Origin: Parasphingorhabdus flavimaris
Lineage (GTDB): Bacteria > Pseudomonadota > Alphaproteobacteria > Sphingomonadales > Sphingomonadaceae
Direction of reading: 5' to 3'
NCBI RefSeq assembly: GCF_013371215.1
Contig: NZ_JABWMH010000002.1
Span: forward strand, 682,001-746,000
Length of the DNA stretch: 64,000 nt
Positions 44,980-53,070 of this stretch are shown piece by piece. The notes under the pieces are model-generated. The model was not told the DNA's origin and did not search any database. It saw only the letters and a program-made list of their open reading frames with translations. The stretch's first letter is position 1; every line of letters begins with the position of its first letter. Both the position numbers and the translations under genes were made by a program.

Positions 44980-47172
44980 TTACGCAAGGTCGCGAACATC
45001 CGGTTCACGATCGAAGAAACGCAAGGCGGCATTGTCGACAAACGAACCGTCGGCCTCCGACACGCCACCGGCCTCGACCGGAACGTGGCAATGATCGAGC
45101 AAGTGCCGAGCACCATCATCATGACCGATCGCCTTCAGATGGGCCCAGGCATCGCAGACAAAGTCGACGGCGGCGCTATCGGTGGTCAGTTTTTCGGCCG
45201 CTTCCCTGGTGAGGACCAGAGCGACGGCATCTAGCAGCACTGACGGCGTTCCCGCCAGCTGGCCGTCCGCTTCCAAGGTGCCACCGTCCAGCTTGATCCC
45301 TCCGATCTTGGGTGCGATCAACATTGCGGTGCCGCCCTTGGCCTCGATTGACTTTTTCAGCGCGTCGATAGTCTTTCTGTCGGAGCCCTCGGCGAACAGA
45401 ATGCCGACCTGGCGGCCCTCCAGAATATCCTTGACATTCTTCTGTATCGAGAGCGCGTCCGATTGCCCGAGGTCTACCGGTTTGCGGGCTGGCTTGGCTG
45501 CTTCGGGCAGATCGATTGCCAATCCGTCGGCGATCCGTTTGGCGAGGTCCGCATCGATATTCCTTAGCTGGGCAACCACCCGCTCACGGACGTGGGGCAG
45601 GGTGACTTTCGACAATTCAAAGACGATTGCGGAGGCAATATGCGCTTGCTCGTTGTCGGTCTGGGAAAGGTAGAACATCCGCGCCTGACTGAAATGGTCG
45701 GCGAACAGCTCTCCGCGGGCACGGACTTTCTCGGTCGGGTCGTTGCGTTCGGCATTTTCTTCGAACGTGCTGAAACCGGTTTCCGGACATTCGCGCGGAC
45801 CACCGTCCTCGTCCGCTTCGGCGAGACTGTTCGGTTCATAATTGGCGCGCCCGGTCGGAACCATCGTCTGCATCAGCCCGTCGCGCTGGAAATTGTGCAT
45901 CGGGCATTTTGGTGCGTTGATCGGAATCTGGTGAAAGTTCGTCGTCCCAAGTCGCGATTTTTGCGTGTCGAGATAGCTGAACAGACGGCCTTGCAGCAGC
46001 GGATCGTTCGAGAAGTCGATGCCGGGAATGACGTTCGTCGGCAGAAAGGCCGCCTGCTCGGTTTCGGCAAAAAAATTGTCGGGGTTCCGGTTAAGCGTCA
46101 TCTTGCCGATAATGCGGACCGGAATTTCTTCTTCCGGTATCAGCTTGGTGGCGTCGAGCACATCATATGGCTGCTTGGCCGCCCATTGCTCGTCAAATGT
46201 CTGGATACCCAGTTCCCATTCGGGAAAATCGCCAGCGTCGATTGCATCGTGCAGATCACGACGATGATAGTCGGGATCGGCGCCCGAAATCTTGACCGCC
46301 TCGTCCCAGGTCGTGGATTGCATTCCAAGCTTCGGCTTCCAGTGGAACTTGACAAAAGTGCCTTTCCCCTCGGCATTCACAAAACGGAATGTATGGACGC
46401 CGAAGCCTTCCATCATCCGCAAGCTTCTGGGCAAGGCGCGGTCGGACATGGCCCACATGATCATGTGCATGCTTTCCGGCATCAGGCTGATGAAATCCCA
46501 GAATGTATCATGCGCAGATGCAGCCTGAGGATATCCCCGGTCGGCTTCGGGCTTTACCGAATGGATCAGATCCGGAAACTTGATCGCGTCCTGAATGAAG
46601 AAGGGCGCCATATTGTTGCCGACCAGGTCCCAGTTCCCGGTTTCGGTATAGAATTTGACGGCAAAGCCGCGAACGTCGCGAGGCGTGTCCTTGGAACCCT
46701 TCGATCCGGCAACGGTGGAAAAGCGCACAAACAGCGGGCAGCTATTGCCTTTCTTCTGGAACAGTTCGGCCTTGGTCAGCTCGGGGATTGCTTCTGTTAC
46801 CTCAAATACACCATGCGCTCCCGAGCCGCGCGCATGCACGATACGTTCGGGGATGCGTTCATGGTCAAAATGGAATATTTTCTCGCGCAGTACAAAATCT
46901 TCCAGCAGACTGGGGCCTCGCGCACCGGCCTTGAGACTGTTCTGGTTATCGGAAATACGATGGCCAAAATTGTCGGTCAGATGGGCAGTGCCGTCGCCAT
47001 GGTCGGCACCCGGCTTGATCTGCTGATGGGTTTCGCCGCCATTATCCCGCTGTTCTTCTGCGTGGTCGACACGACCGCTTCCGGGCTGGATTTCATGGAG
47101 CGCATTATCGAGCGCCGGACTGCTTGAATCTGATTGCTGCTTCGACTTGGACGGGGATTTGCTCGTGGTCAT
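44980..47172 (-). CDS. katE: Large-subunit monofunctional catalase (HPII/KatE type)
   Basis: A protein of 730 residues from the ATG at 47172, with GGAGAGA upstream. N-terminal flexible extension (Ser/Lys-rich, HEIQPGSG) is followed by the haem catalase core: [12 protein letters not shown] contains the distal His, [20 protein letters not shown] and [11 protein letters not shown] continue it, and [14 protein letters not shown] near 405-418 carries the proximal Tyr. A C-terminal DJ-1/GATase-like domain (about 600-725) is typical of large catalases. It has a perfect EcfG-class promoter upstream, implying general-stress induction. It removes hydrogen peroxide. Confidence 0.96.
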   Translation of the reverse strand: MTTSKSPSKSKQQSDSSSPALDNALHEIQPGSGRVDHAEEQRDNGGETHQQIKPGADHGDGTAHLTDNFGHRISDNQNSLKAGARGPSLLEDFVLREKIFHFDHERIPERIVHARGSGAHGVFEVTEAIPELTKAELFQKKGNSCPLFVRFSTVAGSKGSKDTPRDVRGFAVKFYTETGNWDLVGNNMAPFFIQDAIKFPDLIHSVKPEADRGYPQAASAHDTFWDFISLMPESMHMIMWAMSDRALPRSLRMMEGFGVHTFRFVNAEGKGTFVKFHWKPKLGMQSTTWDEAVKISGADPDYHRRDLHDAIDAGDFPEWELGIQTFDEQWAAKQPYDVLDATKLIPEEEIPVRIIGKMTLNRNPDNFFAETEQAAFLPTNVIPGIDFSNDPLLQGRLFSYLDTQKSRLGTTNFHQIPINAPKCPMHNFQRDGLMQTMVPTGRANYEPNSLAEADEDGGPRECPETGFSTFEENAERNDPTEKVRARGELFADHFSQARMFYLSQTDNEQAHIASAIVFELSKVTLPHVRERVVAQLRNIDADLAKRIADGLAIDLPEAAKPARKPVDLGQSDALSIQKNVKDILEGRQVGILFAEGSDRKTIDALKKSIEAKGGTAMLIAPKIGGIKLDGGTLEADGQLAGTPSVLLDAVALVLTREAAEKLTTDSAAVDFVCDAWAHLKAIGHDDGARHLLDHCHVPVEAGGVSEADGSFVDNAALRFFDREPDVRDLA

Positions 47173-47220
47173 GTTATCTCTCCTCAGACTGGGTTGCGGA
47201 TCATCGCGTTGCAGAACCGA

Positions 47221-47245
47221 AACGAGCCTCGTCGAATTCCGTTCC
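47221..47245 (-). promoter_or_regulatory. EcfG (general stress response) promoter of katE
   Basis: On the minus strand, GGAAC (47241-47245) is followed after exactly 16 bases by CGTT (47221-47224). This is the consensus of alphaproteobacterial EcfG sigma factors (GGAAC-N16/17-CGTT). The -10 element ends about 49 bases from the katE start. The catalase would thus belong to the PhyR-NepR-EcfG regulon. The rest of the 310-base divergent gap shows only the weak site listed at 47351. Confidence 0.75.
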
Positions 47246-47350
47246 CAAAAAATCGTCCGGAATTTTACGACCGGTCTATCCCTTAGACATTGGCCCGACC
47301 CGCGTTTTCGGACCACCGTAAATGGTGCTTTCATAAATATCGGCTTTTGC

Positions 47351-47375
47351 GGAACGATCGGGGCGGCCGGGCGTA
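47351..47375 (+). promoter_or_regulatory. Weak EcfG-like promoter towards paoA
   Basis: GGAAC (47351-47355), 16 bases, then CGTA (47372-47375) differs from the EcfG consensus at one base of the -10. It points to the paoABC genes, starting at 47483. It may be chance. Confidence 0.3.
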
Positions 47376-47482
47376 AAGTGGTGATGTACCAGCGATCTCA
47401 AATCACAATATCGGGCCAGTGATCGCCAGAACTGGCTGATCCGCGGCTATCATATTGCCCGGCATGGAAGGACAGCGTCAGA

Positions 47483-47992
47483 ATGGAAATCACAGAATTG
47501 AGCGTGAATGGCAAAAGCCACAGACTGGAAGCCGACAGCAGAGTGACCTTGCTGGATGCGCTCCGCAACCATTTGGGACTTACCGGAACCAAAAAGGGTT
47601 GTGACCATGGACAATGCGGCGCTTGCACCGTGATCGTCGAGGGCCGCCGGATAAACAGCTGCCTCACGCTCGCCTGCATGCATGACGGTGACGAGATCAC
47701 AACGATCGAAGGACTGGGCGAACCGGGCAATCTGTCGCAGTTGCAATCGGCATTCGTCGCTCACGACGGCTTCCAGTGCGGATATTGCACCCCCGGGCAG
47801 ATATGCTCGGCGACGGCGATGATAGAAGAGGCAAAGGCGGGCTGGCCGAGTTTCGTGTCGGATGATCTGGAAGGACCCGATAGGCTGAGCGATGAAGAAA
47901 TTTCCGAGCGGATGAGCGGGAACCTCTGTCGCTGCGCCGCTTATCCGAACATCGTCAACGCCATCCGTCAGGTTGCCGGAGAAAAATCATGA
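47483..47992 (+). CDS. paoA: Aldehyde oxidase/dehydrogenase [2Fe-2S] subunit, PaoA-like
   Basis: A 169-residue iron-sulfur subunit of a xanthine-oxidase-family enzyme. The plant-ferredoxin cluster is in CDHGQCGACTVIVEG and INSCLTLAC near 36-64, and the second cluster uses GYCTPGQICSATAM near 101-114 and SGNLCRCAAYPNI near 143-155. Unlike E. coli PaoA it has no twin-arginine signal peptide, so the complex is probably cytoplasmic. It overlaps the FAD subunit gene by four bases (ATGA). With the next two genes it forms a complete L-M-S type operon. Confidence 0.92.
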   Translation: MEITELSVNGKSHRLEADSRVTLLDALRNHLGLTGTKKGCDHGQCGACTVIVEGRRINSCLTLACMHDGDEITTIEGLGEPGNLSQLQSAFVAHDGFQCGYCTPGQICSATAMIEEAKAGWPSFVSDDLEGPDRLSDEEISERMSGNLCRCAAYPNIVNAIRQVAGEKS

Positions 47993-48978
47993 AGCCCTTT
48001 GCCTATGCCAGAGCAAGCGACCGCGACGGAGCCAGAGCGGAGGCGGCGGACAATGCCCTTTATATCGCGGGCGGAACCAATTTGCTCGATCTCATGAAAC
48101 TCGAGGTGATGGCTCCCGACAAGCTGGTCGACATCAATCGGCTGGACCTTTCCGAACTCGCCGATACCGACGACGGAGGTTTGCGGATCGGTGCGCTGGT
48201 AACCAACAGCGACTGCGCCGCCGATCAGCGTATCCGGCGTGATTATCCCTTGTTGTCGCGCGCAATTCTGGCTGGCGCCAGCGGTCAGCTGCGCAACAAG
48301 GCGACGACCGGTGGCAATTTGTGCCAGCGCACCCGCTGCTATTATTTCTACGATACGGCCATGCCGTGCAACAAGCGCGAGCCGGGGTCCGGCTGCCAGG
48401 CACTGGCGGGCTTTAACCGAATCCACGCGATCCTCGGCGCGAGCGAGGCCTGTATTGCCACCTATCCCGGGGATATGGCGGTGGCGATGACCGCGCTCGA
48501 CGCTCGGGTCGAAATCGAAAATGTCGATGGCGCGATCAGGCAGATTCCGATCCAGGATTTTCATTGCCTGCCGGGCGACAATCCCGAACGGGACAATATC
48601 CTCGAGAACGGCGATTTGATTACCGCCGTGATCCTGCCCCGCCCGGTCGAGGGAAAACAGATTTACCGGAAGGTCCGCGACCGCGCATCCTACGCCTTCG
48701 CGCTCTGCTCGGTCGCGGCCGTTGTCCAGATGGATCGCGAGACCATCGCCGCCGCTGCGCTTGCATTCGGCGGGCTGGCACATAAGCCATGGCGGGACGA
48801 AACCGTAGAGGCGCTGTTGGTCGGAGAGAAACCCTCGGCACAATTATTCGGCAGGGCAGCGGACCAATTGCTCGCAGAGGCGCAGGGCCATGGCAGCAAC
48901 GATTTCAAAATCCCGCTGACCAGACGCGTGATGATCTCCGTCTTGCAAGAAGCCACTGAAAAAGGAGCAGCCGCATGA
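47989..48978 (+). CDS. paoB: Aldehyde oxidase/dehydrogenase FAD-binding subunit, PaoB-like
   Basis: A 329-residue FAD subunit. The FAD-binding loop YIAGGTNLLDLMK is near 26-38, and TTGGNLCQRTRCYYFYDT near 106-123 together with PCNKREPGSGCQAL supplies four cysteines. In E. coli PaoB such cysteines hold an extra [4Fe-4S] cluster, so this enzyme is of the PaoABC/YagTSR type and not a simple xanthine dehydrogenase. It overlaps paoA by four bases and paoC by four bases. It passes electrons from molybdenum to the acceptor. Confidence 0.92.
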   Translation: MKPFAYARASDRDGARAEAADNALYIAGGTNLLDLMKLEVMAPDKLVDINRLDLSELADTDDGGLRIGALVTNSDCAADQRIRRDYPLLSRAILAGASGQLRNKATTGGNLCQRTRCYYFYDTAMPCNKREPGSGCQALAGFNRIHAILGASEACIATYPGDMAVAMTALDARVEIENVDGAIRQIPIQDFHCLPGDNPERDNILENGDLITAVILPRPVEGKQIYRKVRDRASYAFALCSVAAVVQMDRETIAAAALAFGGLAHKPWRDETVEALLVGEKPSAQLFGRAADQLLAEAQGHGSNDFKIPLTRRVMISVLQEATEKGAAA

Positions 48979-51182
48979 CCGCGCATCACAAAATGGATAA
49001 GGCGGATTCGCGCAACCGGCTCGACGATATGGTACAGGGTCTGGTCGGCTCGCCGATGGATCGTCCGGACGGACCGCTCAAGGTTTCCGGACAAGCAACC
49101 TACGCGCACGAATGGGATGTACCCGGCATGCTATTTGGCGTGCTGGCTCGGGCAACCATCTCCAAAGGCCGCGTCACCGATGTGGCGAGCATTCCCCTAA
49201 TCGGCAAAGACGGTGTCCGCGCGGTTATCACCGATGACCGTTTGCTGAGACGGCCTGCGCAAGGCGGTGCCGATGAAGCGCCGCCGCAAGGATCAAGGCA
49301 GGTCGACTATTTCGGTCAACCGATCGCGCTGGTGGTCGCGGATACATTCGAACAGGCGCGCCACGCTGCCAATATTCTGAAGATCAGCTATGAACCGATG
49401 GCCAATGCCGCGTTCGACCCGGAGGCCGAAGACACACCCACCGACAAGCCGGAGGACGATCAGCTTGATCAGGGCGATCTCGACAAGGCGATGGCCGATG
49501 CCCCCTTTACCGTGGACCAGGTCTATCGCACCCCAGGCCACAATAGCGCAGCAATGGAGCCGCATTGCGCCATTGCCAGCTGGGACGGCGACAAGCTGAC
49601 CTTGCGCGGCAGCTATCAGATGCTCAACTTCAACATCAACGAACTGGCCGATGCGCTACATATCGTGCCGGAAAATATCCGGATGTTGTCACCCTTTGTC
49701 GGCGGCGGCTTTGGTTCCAAACTGGGCATCTCGCCGGAAGCCGTCTCCGCTGCGCTCGCGGCTAAGGAAATCGGTCAACCGGTCTGTGTTGCCTTGTCGC
49801 GGCCACAGGTTTTCGAAACCACCATGCGCCGATCCGAGACGCGGCAGCATGTCCGGCTGGCCTGCGGAACAGACGGTGTTCTGACCGGTCTTGGCCACGA
49901 ATGTCTGGTGTCCAATTTGCCGGAGGAAGAATTTTACGAGCCAGTCACCCAGGCGACCCATTTCATGTACGGCGGCAAAAACCGCAAGCTCGGCATCCAA
50001 GTCGCGCGGATCAACCGTACCTGCGGTGGCTCGGTACGGGCACCCGGCGAGGCAGTCGGCATGCAGGTTCTGGAAAATGCCATGGATGAACTGGCCGAGG
50101 AAGCGGGCATTGACCCGGTTGAACTCAGACGGCGAAATGTACCGGACCGCCATCCGGAGCAGGATATTCCCTACTCGTCCCGCCGGTTCATCGAGGCGCT
50201 CGACGAGGGCGCGAAACTCTTTGAATGGCACAAGCGCAACAAGACGCCCGGATCGTTGCGTGAAGGAGACTGGCTGGTCGGCCATGGGATGGCCGGCGCG
50301 GCGAGAGTCAATATCCTCTCGGAAGCGAAGGCCAGGGTGACGTTGTGTGCAGACGGAACCGCGGTGGTTGAAACCGACATGACCGACATCGGTACCGGAA
50401 CCTATGCGATATTGACCCAGATTGCCGGCGACATGCTGGGCCTGCCGGCAAGCAAGGTCGAAACAAAACTGGGTGACACCGATTTTCCGGCAGGGCCGGG
50501 CTCGGGGGGATCATGGGGAGCGTCTTCTGCAGGTTCGGCCGTGTTTCTCGCATGCGAGGAAATCCGTAAAAAACTCGCCGAACAGATTGGCAGCGAGGAG
50601 ACTGATCTTGCACTGGCAAATGGCAGGGCAGGGACCGGTGAGAGCATGCGATCTTTTGCCGACATATTGGACGGGCAGGATATTTCGGCAATTGGTCATA
50701 TCGAACCCGGCAAGACGCTGGAGGAATGGCAACAGGCGACATACGGCTCATATTTCGCCGAGGTCGCGGTAAACGCAGTAACCGGCGAGACCCGGGTCAA
50801 AAGGATGCTGGGCGTATTCGGGGCGGGCCGGATCCTGAACGAGAAGACTGCAACATCGCAATGCTATGGTGGCATGATCTGGGGCATTGGCAGTGCCCTG
50901 ACCGAAGAGCTGGTTTTCGACGACCGCGACGGCCATATTGTCAATCACGATCTGGCGGAATATCATGTTCCGGTCAATCTGGATGTCCCGCAAATCGAGG
51001 TTGTCCTGCTCGAGGAACGGGACGCACTGGCCAGCCCCATTCAGGCGAAAGGCATAGGCGAGCTGGGGATATGCGGTGCTGCTGCTGCGGTCACCAACGC
51101 GATATATAATGCGACGGGAATTCGTGTTCGCGATTATCCGGCCACGCTGGACAAGCTGTTGGCAAGGTTGCCGGAGCAGTGA
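48975..51182 (+). CDS. paoC: Aldehyde oxidase/dehydrogenase molybdenum subunit, PaoC-like
   Basis: A 735-residue molybdopterin subunit that oxidises aldehydes to acids. Moco-contacting loops are seen as SPFVGGGFGSKLGI near 228-241, GGSVRAPGEAVGMQVLENAMDE near 348-369 and GPGSGGSWGASSAGSA near 498-513. The catalytic Glu is in GIGELGICGAAAAVTNAIY near 695-713. Family length is normal. Moco in PaoC-type enzymes is the cytosine dinucleotide form, installed by MocA and the PaoD chaperone; neither gene is in the window. Its substrate range is likely broad aldehydes. Confidence 0.93.
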   Translation: MTAHHKMDKADSRNRLDDMVQGLVGSPMDRPDGPLKVSGQATYAHEWDVPGMLFGVLARATISKGRVTDVASIPLIGKDGVRAVITDDRLLRRPAQGGADEAPPQGSRQVDYFGQPIALVVADTFEQARHAANILKISYEPMANAAFDPEAEDTPTDKPEDDQLDQGDLDKAMADAPFTVDQVYRTPGHNSAAMEPHCAIASWDGDKLTLRGSYQMLNFNINELADALHIVPENIRMLSPFVGGGFGSKLGISPEAVSAALAAKEIGQPVCVALSRPQVFETTMRRSETRQHVRLACGTDGVLTGLGHECLVSNLPEEEFYEPVTQATHFMYGGKNRKLGIQVARINRTCGGSVRAPGEAVGMQVLENAMDELAEEAGIDPVELRRRNVPDRHPEQDIPYSSRRFIEALDEGAKLFEWHKRNKTPGSLREGDWLVGHGMAGAARVNILSEAKARVTLCADGTAVVETDMTDIGTGTYAILTQIAGDMLGLPASKVETKLGDTDFPAGPGSGGSWGASSAGSAVFLACEEIRKKLAEQIGSEETDLALANGRAGTGESMRSFADILDGQDISAIGHIEPGKTLEEWQQATYGSYFAEVAVNAVTGETRVKRMLGVFGAGRILNEKTATSQCYGGMIWGIGSALTEELVFDDRDGHIVNHDLAEYHVPVNLDVPQIEVVLLEERDALASPIQAKGIGELGICGAAAAVTNAIYNATGIRVRDYPATLDKLLARLPEQ

Positions 51183-51364
51183 CCCTTGGCGGGGGCAGCT
51201 GGACATAGAAATGCACATCTGTCCCTCGTCCGCGTGCTTCAGACGGACGGACTGCATGAAACAGGTGAGTGTTCTGATTTATCCTTGGTGGGTTCGACTG
51301 AGATCGGCGCGCCACTGGAACTTGAACTTTCCGATAGCCCATCAGTTCCTTAATCTCGGAAGTG

Positions 51365-53005
51365 CTAAATCCGGCCTGATTGGCTTATCGCGACGGCTTC
51401 CCCCTGCGAGATTCTTATTCCTTCTTCCGGCGTTGTAATACCCTGCCTGACCATAGCACGGGCTGCAGACGCCAGTCCGGGCTGGTTATAAAAGGCATGC
51501 GCTGATATGCGCGCCTCATCGCCGCCATTGTTAATCAGTTTGCGGATTGTCTCATCTACACGAATCGCCTCGAACACTCCGGTATGACCCTGAAAACCCG
51601 TCTGGCTGCAACGATTGCAGCCGGTTTCCCGAAACACGATGGTGCCACGATCAAAGCCCAGCAGCGAAGCTAGTGACCCTTCTGCCTGGATCGGCAGTCG
51701 GCAATGTTCACAAAGCTTGCGAACCATACGCTGGCCGATGATTACCCGTATCGAGGATGCCAGAAGAAACGGATCAACGTGCATTTCACGCAATTGTGTA
51801 ATGGCGCTCACAGCATCGATGCTATTTATCGCCGCGAGGACCAGTCGACCGTCAAGCGACGCTTGCACCGCTATTCCAGCGGTCTCGCGATCATCAATCT
51901 CGCCAATCATGACAACATCCGGGTCCTGGTGCAAGATAGCCCTCAGCCCTTGCGCGAAACCCACGCCACTCTCGGTATCAATCTGCGTCTGCACGATATT
52001 TTCGACTGGATATTCTATCGGGTTCTCGACCGTCAGGATATTGCGACGACCATCATTCAACTGCTTCATTCCGGCGTAAAGCGTAGCTGTCTTGCCCGAT
52101 GCGCCGGGGCCGCAAACAAGAATAAGGCCGTCTGGCTTGGCGCAGGCATCTGTCAAAATTTCTTGAATAGGCTCTGACATGCCGAGCAGTTTTAGCGTAG
52201 CTGATGTAACCTGCTGGTCAAGAATTCGCAGTACCAGCCGTTCCCCCGTTCCGTTGACGTCGGAAAGCGTCGAGACGCGAACTTTCCGTAATTTTCCGCG
52301 AAGAAAAATTTGCATGGTTCCGTCTTGTGGAAAAGGCTGATCAGCCATATCCGGACGCGACATCCGATGGATAAGTTTGACGACGACCGTCGACAGATCT
52401 TGCGGCAGCCGCAGTTTTTCAGTCAGCACGCCATTGACCCGCATCCGGATCACCAATGCCAGATCATGCGATTCCAGATGTACGGCAGAAGCGCCCTGTC
52501 GCTCGGTCTCTGCAATAATTCCGCAGATCAGGCGAAGGCCGAATGCGTCTTTTTTTTCCTTCAAAATGTCTGCCGCATCCGGAAAATGAGCGGTAAAGAC
52601 ATCCAGTGGATCGCCTGCAAAAGCGTCATCTGGTTGCTGCGGATCACCGGTTGTCTGCACAGTCTTGCCAGCTTGAATCAGTCGCTGGAAATACCCATTA
52701 AAAAGCTGTTCAAATGCGGTCTCGTCGACGATCTCCAGATCGATCGGTATGGCGAGATAGCGTTGTATCTTGAGCAAAGCTGCGGGATCAGAACCCTTTT
52801 TCACTGCAATTTTCACGCGCTCGCGATCGCCCGCCACAATCAATATCCCGTGTTCTCGGGAATAATCGTAGGATAGTTCGACAACCGGGCGGCCGGGTGC
52901 CACATTTTCGCAGGCACCATTCCCTGTTCTGTTCAGAGATGCCTGTTCTGCATAATCATCTGTCACGATGGTCCCCGTAGAAATTTCTTCCATCATCTGT
53001 CGCAT
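51365..53005 (-). CDS. Variant GspE/PilB-type secretion ATPase
   Basis: A 546-residue ATPase of the type II secretion/type IV pilus family. N2-type domain near 145-280, Walker A GPGASGKT at 299-306, Asp box NPIEYPVENIVQTQ at 328-341, Walker B region DPDVVMIGEIDDRETA at 361-376, and a four-cysteine zinc site CEHC (432-435) and CNRC (463-466). The His box, usually TLHTNDA, reads AAINSIDA (391-398), so its histidine is lost; the Walker B Arg is Asp372. No other gsp gene is in the window. It lies 65 bases after the TonB receptor and may energise a dedicated secretion or export step. Start codon is tentative. Confidence 0.82.
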   Translation of the reverse strand: MRQMMEEISTGTIVTDDYAEQASLNRTGNGACENVAPGRPVVELSYDYSREHGILIVAGDRERVKIAVKKGSDPAALLKIQRYLAIPIDLEIVDETAFEQLFNGYFQRLIQAGKTVQTTGDPQQPDDAFAGDPLDVFTAHFPDAADILKEKKDAFGLRLICGIIAETERQGASAVHLESHDLALVIRMRVNGVLTEKLRLPQDLSTVVVKLIHRMSRPDMADQPFPQDGTMQIFLRGKLRKVRVSTLSDVNGTGERLVLRILDQQVTSATLKLLGMSEPIQEILTDACAKPDGLILVCGPGASGKTATLYAGMKQLNDGRRNILTVENPIEYPVENIVQTQIDTESGVGFAQGLRAILHQDPDVVMIGEIDDRETAGIAVQASLDGRLVLAAINSIDAVSAITQLREMHVDPFLLASSIRVIIGQRMVRKLCEHCRLPIQAEGSLASLLGFDRGTIVFRETGCNRCSQTGFQGHTGVFEAIRVDETIRKLINNGGDEARISAHAFYNQPGLASAARAMVRQGITTPEEGIRISQGEAVAISQSGRI

Positions 53006-53070
53006 GACAAGATGACGGATTGGAGACGCATCGATGACAAATAAATTACAGAGAAATGGGCGTAAAACTG

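Noticed and set aside
45592-47127. Plus-strand frame (511 codons) opposite katE
   Set aside because: Shadow of the catalase gene; biased composition and no recognisable domain.
51091-51342. Minus-strand frame between paoC and the GspE-like gene
   Set aside because: It overlaps the end of paoC, has no ribosome site, and the product shows no family features.
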